Below are positions 49,461-59,144 of a DNA stretch of 64,000 nt, piece after piece. The position numbers and the translations under genes were made by a program. Positions within the stretch are counted from its first letter, which is position 1, and each line of letters starts with the position of its first letter. This DNA is from Erysipelotrichaceae bacterium OPF54 (GTDB taxonomy: Bacteria > Bacillota_I > Bacilli_A > Erysipelotrichales > Erysipelotrichaceae): contig BQKD01000001.1 of NCBI GenBank assembly GCA_022834735.1, forward strand, positions 3,077,659 to 3,141,658. The letters are read 5' to 3'. Below the pieces are notes generated by a model. The model was given only the letters and a program-made list of their open reading frames with translations, was not told where the DNA came from and made no database searches.

Positions 49461-50657
49461 CTACCGTTCTTTTTTCAGTACGTCCAGCACTCTTTGGGCT
49501 GCGTGTCCGTCTTCCCGATTATTAAACTGGGCATTAAATTGTTTTAACTGCTCATAATCATAGTTGTTCCGGGCCATATCTTCAAGCATTTTCCCTTCAT
49601 TGCGATATACTTTGCCGGGAAGGTCTTTATGGATGTCCAGGTAAAATCCCCGCAGATCCGAAGCATATTGTTCCAGATCGTACATATAAAAATAAATCGG
49701 CCGTTTCAGGATCGCATAATCAAAAAATACGCTTGAATAGTCAGTAATCATCTGGTCCGCGATAATGTACAGTTCGCTGATTTCGGCTTCGGCCGGGATC
49801 GAGTATAAAAAACCATCCAGCTCCTGATCATTTTCGAACGTGTTAATGATCAGATAATGCGGCTTGAATACCACGACCGTATCAGCCGGCAGTTTCTTTT
49901 TCCATTCGTGAAAATCAACTTCCAGTTTAAATGTATATCCAGCCGCTACATACGAGTTGTCTCTCCAGGTCGGTGCATACAGAACGACCTTTTTGTCCAA
50001 AGGGATCCCGTATTTCTTTTTTACCCGGATCACATCTTCCTTCGTATGATTGGTCAGAAAATCATTGCGCGGATACCCGGTTTCGATGAGCCTTTTCCGG
50101 TCGATCCCAAACGAAGTCTGAAATACTTTTGTACAAAATCTGTTTGGCGAAATCATGTAGTTGTATCGTTCCACATCGATGTCATAACTGCCGACCATCG
50201 CTTCATAGGAAACACCGGAGCGGTAAAAGGTCGTATCTTCTGCCACATCGATATCGTGCGCCAGACGCTTTAGCGGCGTGCCGTGCCATGTCTGCAAATA
50301 AACCTGATCCGGCTTTTTTGAAATATACGTCGGCATCTTGCAGTTGATGATCCAGAATTTTGCCCGCGACATATAGTAGAAGTAAGGAATACTGAAATAT
50401 TCTACGATCTTCGCTTTCGGAATATGCAGATCCTTCTTTTTGTGATGTTTGACAAACCAGATGAACCGGTATCCTTCAAAAGCCGGATCTTTGATCATCT
50501 GCTCATAAATTGCTTTTGGATTATCTGAATATCCTCTTCCATGAAAAGATATGAAAATCACAAGTTTCGGATCGATCGGAATAAGCTTGTAGGTCAACTT
50601 GTATCCCCAGCGGATGATTTTCCCGGCTATCTTTTTTATAATACGTAGTAATTTCAT
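49461..50657 (-). CDS. CDP-glycerol glycerophosphotransferase (TagB/TagF-type), 398 aa
   Basis: The start at 50657 (MKLLRIIKKIAGKIIR) overlaps the stop of the acyltransferase gene by ATGA; the longer frame to 50831 would run through that gene. Core motifs are LQTWHGTPLKRLAHDID, SPNRFCTKVFQTSFG, VLYAPTWRDN and ITDYSSVFFDYAILKRPIYF. An amphipathic N-terminus suits membrane association. It adds glycerol phosphate units for wall teichoic acid on the cytoplasmic face. Confidence 0.88.
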   Translation of the reverse strand: MKLLRIIKKIAGKIIRWGYKLTYKLIPIDPKLVIFISFHGRGYSDNPKAIYEQMIKDPAFEGYRFIWFVKHHKKKDLHIPKAKIVEYFSIPYFYYMSRAKFWIINCKMPTYISKKPDQVYLQTWHGTPLKRLAHDIDVAEDTTFYRSGVSYEAMVGSYDIDVERYNYMISPNRFCTKVFQTSFGIDRKRLIETGYPRNDFLTNHTKEDVIRVKKKYGIPLDKKVVLYAPTWRDNSYVAAGYTFKLEVDFHEWKKKLPADTVVVFKPHYLIINTFENDQELDGFLYSIPAEAEISELYIIADQMITDYSSVFFDYAILKRPIYFYMYDLEQYASDLRGFYLDIHKDLPGKVYRNEGKMLEDMARNNYDYEQLKQFNAQFNNREDGHAAQRVLDVLKKER

Positions 50658-51667
50658 AATAGTTTTCTCGCTTTCCTTGTCAGGATCGGAAATATCTGGG
50701 CAAATGCCATAACTCCGATCAGACAAAAAATAAAATAAAAGACAGGATTTGTCTGCAATCCAAAATTTTCTCCAAGGATCATGACGATCCTTTGCAGGAT
50801 ATAAATACCGAAGATCCTCTTTCCAACCCACTCCAGAATTGTGCTATGAAGAACAATTTTCATCGAAACGGCTGTTACGATCAGAACAAATAAAATGCTA
50901 TGCAGTTCATAAAAAAGAAGATTGCTGCGCAATTTATAGCAAACTATAAAACCGGCACATAGCAAAAGCAAGGTACACCAGTAACGCAGAGAAGAATTCA
51001 TTACGTATTTTTCTATTTGTTTTTGATATATGCAAAATGTCACACCTGCCGGATAGCACAAAAATGTGTTGTACCATCTTGTTCCGTTTTGCACATCCTT
51101 GAGCCAGATCATTGAGAATAATGATAATACCAATATACAAAATAACGCATATTTCTCATCATCCCTGAAAACCTTGAAACTGAAATAAGTAATACCGTAC
51201 AGCAGTAGAATCACGAATAAATACCAGTTCGAATTTCCTACACTTTTCCATCCGATACATGAATATAAAATATGTGAAACAGAATATGATTTTCCCAATG
51301 CGCCTTGAATGATCACATAAATCAACACAGCGATCGAAAACATCAGGATCATCTCACAAATTTTCTTTGGGAGCTTGTCGATATATCTCTCTTTTTGATG
51401 TCGAATACAATACATTACTCCATATCCTGAATAAAAAAGGAAAGTTGTGACAACAAGCTGACCTAATATCCGACGGACCTCATAATAAATATGACTATAA
51501 GGTAGAGGAATAGTCAGATACTGGCAGAAATGGGATAAAAACACCAGAAGAACAAATATGCCATTGATTTCGATCGTCGTCCGATGAGAAATATATTCCG
51601 GATTCCAGGATCTGCACCGAACGTGCAGCAAAATTTCCAGCATTAACGCTCCTAATACAATAGTCAT
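50654..51667 (-). CDS. Acyltransferase_3 (OafA-like) membrane protein
   Basis: The 337-aa protein has about ten hydrophobic segments and an early INGIFVLLVFLSHFCQYL that matches the family's conserved His region, plus FLFYSGYGVMYCI and NSNWYLFVILLLYGITYF. Members O-acetylate cell-surface polymers. Lying inside the teichoic acid genes and overlapping both neighbours (TAATG and ATGA), it probably decorates the polymer. The sequence here is more A+T-rich than the housekeeping genes. Confidence 0.8.
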   Translation of the reverse strand: MTIVLGALMLEILLHVRCRSWNPEYISHRTTIEINGIFVLLVFLSHFCQYLTIPLPYSHIYYEVRRILGQLVVTTFLFYSGYGVMYCIRHQKERYIDKLPKKICEMILMFSIAVLIYVIIQGALGKSYSVSHILYSCIGWKSVGNSNWYLFVILLLYGITYFSFKVFRDDEKYALFCILVLSLFSMIWLKDVQNGTRWYNTFLCYPAGVTFCIYQKQIEKYVMNSSLRYWCTLLLLCAGFIVCYKLRSNLLFYELHSILFVLIVTAVSMKIVLHSTILEWVGKRIFGIYILQRIVMILGENFGLQTNPVFYFIFCLIGVMAFAQIFPILTRKARKLL

Positions 51668-54600
51668 TAAAGAATCTCATCCTTTTTCAGCTGTTCAATG
51701 AGGCGTTCCGTATTTTTTCCATCATGAAATGCAACAATTTCCTGATAATTTCTTTTATAAACCGGATCCTGACCATTCTTCAGGTTATTTACGATACAAT
51801 CTGCGAGATCCTTTGGATTCATACAGATATCTCCAAATGCATTTTCTTCATTGAGCATCAGCTTTGTGTTTTCTCCATAGTTGTTCAGGCTTTCCTCTTT
51901 TTCCTCCCAGTAGAAGATCACGTTGCTGCCACGGTAAAAAGCATCATAAGCAATCGAAGAATAATCCGTAATCAATACTTTTGTCTGCTTGAGCACATCA
52001 TCGTATTTTGTTTCCGTGCTAATAAATCTTTTTAACGGATAGTCTTTTCCTCGAACAGCATCCAGAAACAAAGGATGTACAAGAACCGTGATCCGATCGT
52101 GATATGCTTCAGGAATGGCAGCAATGATCCGTTCGATCATCTTATAATATTTTATCTCTTTAAAATCATAACGGGCTTCATTATATTCCCAAGGCCTCCA
52201 TGTGGGCATGATCACGATCCGGTCCGCATGCAAAGAGAGTTCATTTTTATCAAATTTAGGTAATCCGGTTATATACAATACATCTTCAGGGTATTCTCCA
52301 AGCTCGATAAAATGTCTTGCTTCATTGATAGAGGAAGTGACTACACGATATTTTCCTTTTAATTTTAACGGTTTAAAAAATTTCCGCGATTCTGAATCGA
52401 GAGAAACCATATACATTACTCCATGCTGAAGAAAAACGTAGTTATTGTTTTTATTTTCCAGTTTCTGCAATGCGTGCCGATTGGCGATTCGAAGATCGAT
52501 CGAATGAACAAGCATTTCCGATCCGATAAATGTCGTTGCTCTGAAAAATTTTAAATAATGTCTGAAGCTGCCTTTATATACGATATGATCCCGATATTTT
52601 TGCGGTATCCGGTCTATAAACGGATAGTTTCGATCCAGTACAAAGTCTACATGATCATACCCCTGATCGATCAGCTGTTCATATACGACCGATGCGCTTT
52701 CCTCATACCGGGAGCTCTCTTTTTCAAACATCAGGATACTTTTTCTTTTTGGTAAAAGCTTAGCGAGATGATACGCACAATTGATCTTAAACTGCTGCAG
52801 AGGTGTATCGCTGATATTCGTTTTACGCACAGTAAAATATAAAAAATTGTTTTTTGACTGACGAAAAAATACAGAAGTATCGTGTTCAGGGAGCTGTACA
52901 ACTTTCCCCTGGAACATTTTGCCTTTCTGACGATCCTGTGCCCGGTAAAGAATTCCTTTTTCAAGTCCGAATCCGTCACGATCCTCATAAGTTACATACA
53001 CTTTATTCTGGATTTCAAATTGTTCGATCTGGGCATAGTCCAGTTCAAACCGGTAAGAGATCACAGCCCGCGATTTTCCTAGTCGAGCAATAACACGAAA
53101 CTGCGAAGGAAGCAGGCAGTCATTTACTTTGATTTTAAACTGATCAACCGGCAAATGATGAGGATTCAAAAGAATTCCAGTACATTTGCCGGAAAGAATA
53201 TTCCCATGCTGATGAAACGTATTTTTAATATTGCCGAGAGCGACACTTTGATTATAGTAATGAAGCCGATCTTCTAAAAAAAGACCCTTTACATTTTCAT
53301 GGCTGTTATCAACAATTTTCTTATATACAGATTTTGCTCTTTTCAGTTTCGCTTTATAGTCCCTTTTCAACGCAATCGTCCCAACTAGAATGCTCGGAAG
53401 GATAAACAAAGTTTTCGGACAGGAAAATGATTCGATCTCGAAATCCATATACCGGCTGTGCCGTGAAATTGTAATGGTCCAGGCAGGAACAATGGAATAA
53501 AAGTGCCGCTCTCTTTCCATTCTTAATACAGGTTCCAGCGATTTTTTGAAGACCCGATATAATAAATTGCTTTCTAACGAAAGTCGAAGCCGGAATAATT
53601 CTGAAATTGAAAAACTGTATTTTTTGACCAGACCATAAAACTGGATGGTTTCGGGAAGCTGCTGGATGAATTCAACTTCTTTTTTTCGAATGACACCACG
53701 AAACGCTACGACAACATTGTAATCCGGATTTTCACGTTGAATCTGTATGATCTTATTAGCGATGTATATGTTATAAACCGGAGCATTTAGATTTCCTACA
53801 TAAACAAGAAGTAGTTTTTTTCCGTTATCAGGGGCTTCTTTGATCTGCAAATCATAGGATTTTCCTGTCGTGAGAAGTTCAAGGATCTTTTCAGGAACAT
53901 TTGTCATACGATACGGGCAAAATTCCTTCCAGAATTCTTTCCGATCCTCTACTGCTGGATCGTTGATCTGAGCAACCACTGCATCTACCGTATCGCAAAT
54001 TGGAAACGGAAGGGAATCGATAGAGAAATAAGTTCCTCTTTCAGCCATGTATTCATCAAGATCATATGTAAATAAGATAATCTTGCGATCTGTGACGCCA
54101 AAATCAAACATTACGCTTGAGTAGTCAGTGATGAGTCCATCACAGGCTGCAAGCACATCATACGTTTCATATTGAGATGGAAAAGCACGAATATGGCGAT
54201 AGGATGAAAAATCAATCGTATTCCCTACAAGAAAGTGAAGATTCACAAGAACGAGCTGATCATCCTGCAGCTTTTCATCAAGCTCTTTCAAATACGTTTC
54301 AATGATCTTTTTCTGAATTTCCACAGAAGCCTTACGACCAGTTCCGCGCCATGTAGGCATATAAGCATAGACAATCTTATTCTCCAGATGAAGTGCTTCT
54401 TTTATGGCTCTTCTTATTTTTTTGTCTTCCAGATGCCAGTTTCGCGGATAGTCACACAGCAGCAGCTTGCCTTTATAAAGATTTTCAAGCATATAATCTT
54501 TCATAAAAACAGATTCTGTTAATGGATTCGGAAAGAGAGCATAGTCGCACATTAAATAATTTTTTTGTATATTAGAAAGAGATACCGCATTTTCAATATC

Positions 54601-55014
54601 GCTTTTTCCTAATGTTTTTAATGGCGTGCCATGCCATGTATTTAAATAAACCTGCTCCTTCTTTTTCAGAAAATAAACAGGAAAAGAATTATCTGTAACA
54701 AGATATTTTGAAGTTGCCAGATATTTCTTATAAGTTTCCGTGTCACGTACTACCAGTTTCACGTTCCAGCCGTAAAATTCAAAACGTTTTCTCGCGCTCT
54801 CCATCGTTTCATCCGTTACAACGAAAACAGGATGAAGATTTTTCCATTTCGGATTTTCACATATTTCCTGTAAAAGAGAAAACATATTTCCGTTAATATT
54901 CTTTCCCTGCCCGGCCTCAAGCAAAATATGATTTTCAGATACAGGAAGAGAATAAAACTTCCTGTAACTCGTCTGATCGTTTCTTAACTTGTTAATAAAT
55001 TTATTTATTCGCAT
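51667..55014 (-). CDS. Large double-domain CDP-glycerol glycerophosphotransferase, 1115 aa
   Basis: The protein holds two GT-B TagF-type modules. The first (about 1-390) has LNTWHGTPLKTLGKSDI, YMPTWRG and ITDYSSVMFDFG. The last (about 780-1115) has YVFLQHGVMYMVSLD, IVIMPTWRPWE and ITDYSSIAYDAFYRG. Between them (about 400-780) is a segment with LLLVYVGNLNAPVYN and little I can place; it is probably an extra nucleotide-sugar-binding or linker region. Polymerases of one module are usually 390-750 aa, so this fusion is notable. It overlaps the acyltransferase by one base. Confidence 0.85.
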   Translation of the reverse strand: MRINKFINKLRNDQTSYRKFYSLPVSENHILLEAGQGKNINGNMFSLLQEICENPKWKNLHPVFVVTDETMESARKRFEFYGWNVKLVVRDTETYKKYLATSKYLVTDNSFPVYFLKKKEQVYLNTWHGTPLKTLGKSDIENAVSLSNIQKNYLMCDYALFPNPLTESVFMKDYMLENLYKGKLLLCDYPRNWHLEDKKIRRAIKEALHLENKIVYAYMPTWRGTGRKASVEIQKKIIETYLKELDEKLQDDQLVLVNLHFLVGNTIDFSSYRHIRAFPSQYETYDVLAACDGLITDYSSVMFDFGVTDRKIILFTYDLDEYMAERGTYFSIDSLPFPICDTVDAVVAQINDPAVEDRKEFWKEFCPYRMTNVPEKILELLTTGKSYDLQIKEAPDNGKKLLLVYVGNLNAPVYNIYIANKIIQIQRENPDYNVVVAFRGVIRKKEVEFIQQLPETIQFYGLVKKYSFSISELFRLRLSLESNLLYRVFKKSLEPVLRMERERHFYSIVPAWTITISRHSRYMDFEIESFSCPKTLFILPSILVGTIALKRDYKAKLKRAKSVYKKIVDNSHENVKGLFLEDRLHYYNQSVALGNIKNTFHQHGNILSGKCTGILLNPHHLPVDQFKIKVNDCLLPSQFRVIARLGKSRAVISYRFELDYAQIEQFEIQNKVYVTYEDRDGFGLEKGILYRAQDRQKGKMFQGKVVQLPEHDTSVFFRQSKNNFLYFTVRKTNISDTPLQQFKINCAYHLAKLLPKRKSILMFEKESSRYEESASVVYEQLIDQGYDHVDFVLDRNYPFIDRIPQKYRDHIVYKGSFRHYLKFFRATTFIGSEMLVHSIDLRIANRHALQKLENKNNNYVFLQHGVMYMVSLDSESRKFFKPLKLKGKYRVVTSSINEARHFIELGEYPEDVLYITGLPKFDKNELSLHADRIVIMPTWRPWEYNEARYDFKEIKYYKMIERIIAAIPEAYHDRITVLVHPLFLDAVRGKDYPLKRFISTETKYDDVLKQTKVLITDYSSIAYDAFYRGSNVIFYWEEKEESLNNYGENTKLMLNEENAFGDICMNPKDLADCIVNNLKNGQDPVYKRNYQEIVAFHDGKNTERLIEQLKKDEIL

Positions 55015-55016
55015 GA

Positions 55017-55403
55017 TCAGCCTTTCAATTCATCCTTGATCTGTGTCGTCGAAATGCCCTCCGTCCGAGGAAGATAGACAACTTCACAGTATTCCTTCAG
55101 ATCATCGAATTTTCCTTTCCAGTCATCCCCCATCACGAAGACATCCACATCGTGTTCCTTGATGTCCTTCACCTTCTGATCCCAGCTCGTTTCAGGGATC
55201 ACTTCATCCACATAGCGGATCGCTTTGACAATTTCCATCCTGTCCTTATCGCTGATCTGACATTTCTTGCCCTTGATCGCATTGAATTCATCGCTGCTTA
55301 CCGCCACGATCAAATAATCACCCATCGCTTTTGCGCGCTTTAAAATATTCAAATGGCCGATATGAAACAAATCAAACGTTCCGTAAGTTATTACCTTTTT
55401 CAT
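55017..55403 (-). CDS. tagD: Glycerol-3-phosphate cytidylyltransferase TagD
   Basis: The 128-aa nucleotidyltransferase makes CDP-glycerol, the substrate of the neighbouring polymerases. It shows YGTFDLFHIGHLNIL with the HxGH motif at 14-17 and RTEGISTTQIKDEL at the end, and has the exact family length. It lies between the 1115-aa transferase (2 nt) and the export ATPase gene. Confidence 0.97.
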   Translation of the reverse strand: MKKVITYGTFDLFHIGHLNILKRAKAMGDYLIVAVSSDEFNAIKGKKCQISDKDRMEIVKAIRYVDEVIPETSWDQKVKDIKEHDVDVFVMGDDWKGKFDDLKEYCEVVYLPRTEGISTTQIKDELKG

Positions 55404-55415
55404 ATTCTCCTCCGA

Positions 55416-56249
55416 TCAACCAAATAGTTTTTGGAACAATCCTTTTTTTTCCTGCTTTGGAAGCAGGCGTTTCTGAAATTTCTTATCAAGAAATTCCTGT
55501 TTTTCCTTCCCCTTCATCGCATTGAGCATATTGACATAATCCGAGTAATGATCCGCCACCGTGTCTACCGGACCCATCTCGCGCAGTTCTCCTCCTTCGA
55601 TCCACATTCCTGTCGTACAGAAGTTTTTTACCTGTTCCAGCGAATGGGAAACGAAGAAAATTGTCTTGCCCCTGTCATCGCGCAGCTGCATCATCCGATC
55701 AATGCATTTTTTAGCAAACCCTTTATCTCCGACCGACAACGCTTCATCGACAATGAAAATATCCGGATCAAGAGCAAGAGAGATAGAAAAGCCAAGTCTT
55801 GACTTCATACCGCTCGAATATTTCTTTACCGGCTGATACAAAAAGTCCCCCAGCTCAGAAAAATTGATCACATCCTGCGTGATCGCTTCGATTTCCTTTT
55901 TCTTCAAGCCCATCAAAGCTCCCTTGACCTTGATATTTTCAAGACCGGTCAGCTGCATGTTCAAACCCGTATTGATCGCAATCAGAGCCTGTTCTCCATT
56001 GACCGTGATCGTGCCGTGATCGATGTCCGATATGCCAGACAGCAGCAAAGATAACGTGGATTTGCCGGAACCGTTCGTTCCCAGGATCCCCACGACATCT
56101 CCCTTTTTCACTTTGAACGACACATCTTTTAAGGCATAAAACCGTTTATTCGCACTTTTATGCTGATTATTCTTGTTTCGCAGCTCATAAATTTTGGAAA
56201 CATGGTCCGCAATCACCGCGTATTGTTTATTATCCTGTGAATTTTCCAT
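55416..56249 (-). CDS. tagH: Teichoic acid ABC exporter ATP-binding protein TagH-like
   Basis: The 277-aa ATPase has Walker A GTNGSGKST, YSSGMKSRLGFSISLALDPDIFIVDEALSVGD for the signature and Walker B, and the conserved VSHSLEQVKNFC region. It lacks the long C-terminal extracellular-like extension of Bacillus TagH (about 527 aa). With TagG it moves lipid-linked teichoic acid outward. Confidence 0.93.
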   Translation of the reverse strand: MENSQDNKQYAVIADHVSKIYELRNKNNQHKSANKRFYALKDVSFKVKKGDVVGILGTNGSGKSTLSLLLSGISDIDHGTITVNGEQALIAINTGLNMQLTGLENIKVKGALMGLKKKEIEAITQDVINFSELGDFLYQPVKKYSSGMKSRLGFSISLALDPDIFIVDEALSVGDKGFAKKCIDRMMQLRDDRGKTIFFVSHSLEQVKNFCTTGMWIEGGELREMGPVDTVADHYSDYVNMLNAMKGKEKQEFLDKKFQKRLLPKQEKKGLFQKLFG

Positions 56250-56257
56250 ATTTTCTC

Positions 56258-57088
56258 CTAGAACAGATCGATAAATTTCTTTTTGAATTTATACATCAGC
56301 ATGCTTCCAGCCACAAAAGCCACGATCGTAAAGATCCAGAAATAAGCGGTCAAGGCCGGATGGTCCCAGAAATTCCGATGATAAAAGATCGAGTCGCGGT
56401 ATCCGTTTACGATATAGTAAAGCGGATTCAGCTTCATGATCTTATTTAAAATAGAATGAAAAGGAACATTACTGCCAAAATGGCAGTTCCAGATCAGCGG
56501 AGTGAAATAAAACAGCATCCGTGTCAAGGAAGTCACCAGCTTTTTTACATCGCGCCACAGCATGGTCAATACGGAAAAGATCAGTCCGATTGCTTCCACC
56601 AGTACAAACGAGCAGAACGCGTAGTAAATCAGATTCAGCCAGTAAAGGCTCGGAAACTCCCCGTAAATAAAACATGCCGTAAACGCGATCAGCAGCATAC
56701 ACAAATGATTGAAAAACTCCTTGCACACCACCGTTGCCGGAAGCACCGAAACCGGAAACTTCATCTTGGTGATCACATTGATCTTTGAATGGATCGCCGA
56801 ACATCCCTGCGTAATACACGGCTGAATAAACCACCAGGCCGCATAGCCCACGATCAGCCAGAGCAGATACGGAACCTCGATCCCGTTCACCTTGATCGGC
56901 TTTCGATTCCATGCCACACCAAAAATCAGCCAGTATGTAAAGACCTGGATCGTCGGCGAAAGAAAATTCCATACGATACCGAATTTGGAATCGCGCATAT
57001 TCGCCAGCAATTCATATTTTGCGATACTATATATTCGAAATAAATTGGAAAAGTTCTCTTTGAGAACGTATTGAACACTCTTAAACAT
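56258..57088 (-). CDS. tagG: Teichoic acid ABC exporter permease TagG-like
   Basis: The 276-aa ABC-2 type permease has six hydrophobic segments and ELLANMRDSKFGIVWNFLSP plus PLIWNCHFG-type motifs of polysaccharide exporters. The ATG at 57088 is preceded by AGGAGC; the frame reaches 57211 but that part runs into the rpoE terminator. It heads the teichoic acid cluster. Confidence 0.92.
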   Translation of the reverse strand: MFKSVQYVLKENFSNLFRIYSIAKYELLANMRDSKFGIVWNFLSPTIQVFTYWLIFGVAWNRKPIKVNGIEVPYLLWLIVGYAAWWFIQPCITQGCSAIHSKINVITKMKFPVSVLPATVVCKEFFNHLCMLLIAFTACFIYGEFPSLYWLNLIYYAFCSFVLVEAIGLIFSVLTMLWRDVKKLVTSLTRMLFYFTPLIWNCHFGSNVPFHSILNKIMKLNPLYYIVNGYRDSIFYHRNFWDHPALTAYFWIFTIVAFVAGSMLMYKFKKKFIDLF

Positions 57089-57119
57089 GTACTGCTCCTT
57101 TTTTTCTATTATAAGCAAA

Positions 57120-57140
57120 AAATCTGCATACTGCAGATTT
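57120..57140 (-). terminator. Terminator after rpoE
   Basis: AAATCTGC/GCAGATTT forms an 8-bp stem with a short loop, followed by a T run on the minus strand. Confidence 0.75.
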
Positions 57141-57470
57141 TTAGTCTCCATTATCCTTTTTTTCGTCCTCAAGATCCGTATCGCTATCGAGCTCGTCTTC
57201 TTCGTCACCATCGTCGAGCGCGATCTCAGACGTGTCCGTCACGCTTTCCGAATACGTATGCCGCGACCGAAGATCCCACGTATTGCCAGACATATTTAAA
57301 AACCGTCCATCCATGGAAAGGTCCGTATACAGCTGCGCAATATTGTCTTCCGCCTGCGACGAGGTAAATCCCATTTCCTTGCTCACTTCTGTCCAGAGCT
57401 GTACAAACGGAATCGAACCCTCATGTTTCTGCAGCACTTGATAGGCTGTCTCAACCATAGATTTACTCAT
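57141..57470 (-). CDS. rpoE: DNA-directed RNA polymerase delta subunit
   Basis: The 109-aa protein has the HARE-type N-terminal domain (SMVETAYQVLQKHEGSIPF ... LWTEVSKEMGF ... LYTDLSMDGRFL) and the characteristic acidic tail (DDGDEEDELDSDTDLEDE). The delta subunit improves polymerase recycling and selectivity in Firmicutes. The ATG at 57470 after AAAGGAG is used; a TTG at 57476 is in frame. It follows argS by about 30 nt. Confidence 0.95.
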   Translation of the reverse strand: MSKSMVETAYQVLQKHEGSIPFVQLWTEVSKEMGFTSSQAEDNIAQLYTDLSMDGRFLNMSGNTWDLRSRHTYSESVTDTSEIALDDGDEEDELDSDTDLEDEKKDNGD

Positions 57471-57498
57471 ATTCAATAATCTCCTTTAATTATCGTCA

Positions 57499-59139
57499 CT
57501 ACATCGACTCGACAGCTTCCACACCAATCAGATTCAGTGCATCCGCCAAAACGATCTGAGCCGCTTTCACAAGCGCAAGCCTCTGATCAGTAAGATCCTT
57601 GTCATTCGGATCGTTGACCTTGCATGCATTATAGAAACTGTGAAATTTCGAAGCCAAATTTTGAATATAGTGGCACATCTTATGTACCTGCCGCGATTTG
57701 GCCGTCTCCGCAACCACCTTCGGATATTCCTGCAGCGTCTTCATCAGATCGATCTCTTTTTCATGAGTTAGCCGCTCAAGCGTTTCAGGCATCGCCCATT
57801 CCGGCACCTGCCGCAGGATCGAGCACATTCTCGCATGCGCATACTGCGCGTAATACACAGGATTCTCGTTCGATTTCTTTTTCGCAAGCTCCACATCGAA
57901 ATCCAGATGCGAATCCAGCGCACGCTGCACAAAGAAGTAGCGAGCCGCATCAACACCGACACTGTCGCAAAGCTCCCGGATCGTTGTCGCATTGCCAAGA
58001 CGTTTGGACATCTTCATTTCCTCGCCGTTGCTGACCAGACGAACCATCTGGATGATATCCACATGCAGCTTGTCCGGATCATTTCCCAATGCCGCCATGC
58101 TCGCTTTCAGACGAGGGATATATCCATGGTGATCTGCACCAAAAAAGTCCACCAGTTCATTAAATCCGCGATTGTATTTGTCATTATGATACGCGATATC
58201 CGGAACCAGATACGTCAGGGAACCATCCTGCTTGCGCAGGACCCGGTCCTTGTCATCCCCGAACTCTGTCGTCCGGAACCAGAGCGCCCCGTCTTTCTCG
58301 TATGTATATCCTTTTTCGCCCAGCTTTTCCAGCACGGCGCTCACGGCTCCGTCATCACGCAGCTTCTGCTCGCTCGTCCATACATCAAAAGAAACACGAT
58401 ACGCATCCAGATCCTTTTTGATCTTGTCGAGCTCGAACCGGATCCCCTCTTTTCTGAAAAAATCCAGATGATCCGGGGTCTCTTCCAGATACTTGTCCCC
58501 GTACTGTTCTGCAAGCTCTTTTCCTTTCTCTTCGATATCTTTGCCAAGATATCCGTCCTGGCCGATCTCTTTTTCATGGCCGAGCGCCTGCGCATAACGC
58601 GCATATAAAGATAGAGCCAGATTTGCGATCTGATTTCCCGCGTCGTTTACATAATATTCGCGCGTTACATCGTATCCTGCTTTCGTCATGATCCGCGCAC
58701 ACGAGTCGCCCCACGCCGCACCACGGGCATGGCCTAAATGAAGCGAACCGGTCGGATTGGCACTGACAAATTCAAGATCGACCTTGATCCCGTTTTTGGC
58801 ACCCGTTCCGTATTCGGACTTTTTATCCATGATATCCTTGATCACTTTCGAAAATGAATCTTTTTTCAGCGTCAAATTCAGAAAGCCCGGGCCCGCAATT
58901 TCGATCGTTTCGATTCCCGCCGCTTCTTTCGGAAAATGATCAACCAGCTCCTGCGCGATCATCCGCGGATTCTTATGCAGCGTGCGGGTCAGCTGCATCG
59001 CCACGTTGGTCGAAAAATCTCCGTGCTCTTTATTTTTAGGGATCTCAATAATGATCTGCTGATCTTCCAGTGTCAGATCGAATGCATCCTGAACACCCTT
59101 TTTAATGGCTTCCTTCAATTGAGAATCAATCGTCTGCAT
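57499..59139 (-). CDS. argS: Arginyl-tRNA synthetase
   Basis: The 546-aa class I enzyme has the HIGH-type box GSLHLGHARGAAWGDS and the KMSKR-type EEMKMSKRLGNATTIREL. The start at 59139 (MQTIDSQLKEAIKKGV) has AAAGGAG at 8 nt; a GTG at 59148 overlaps the DUF1934 stop (GTGA) and is less likely. It sits in DUF1934-argS-rpoE order, which is common in Firmicutes. Confidence 0.97.
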   Translation of the reverse strand: MQTIDSQLKEAIKKGVQDAFDLTLEDQQIIIEIPKNKEHGDFSTNVAMQLTRTLHKNPRMIAQELVDHFPKEAAGIETIEIAGPGFLNLTLKKDSFSKVIKDIMDKKSEYGTGAKNGIKVDLEFVSANPTGSLHLGHARGAAWGDSCARIMTKAGYDVTREYYVNDAGNQIANLALSLYARYAQALGHEKEIGQDGYLGKDIEEKGKELAEQYGDKYLEETPDHLDFFRKEGIRFELDKIKKDLDAYRVSFDVWTSEQKLRDDGAVSAVLEKLGEKGYTYEKDGALWFRTTEFGDDKDRVLRKQDGSLTYLVPDIAYHNDKYNRGFNELVDFFGADHHGYIPRLKASMAALGNDPDKLHVDIIQMVRLVSNGEEMKMSKRLGNATTIRELCDSVGVDAARYFFVQRALDSHLDFDVELAKKKSNENPVYYAQYAHARMCSILRQVPEWAMPETLERLTHEKEIDLMKTLQEYPKVVAETAKSRQVHKMCHYIQNLASKFHSFYNACKVNDPNDKDLTDQRLALVKAAQIVLADALNLIGVEAVESM

Positions 59140-59144
59140 TGTTT

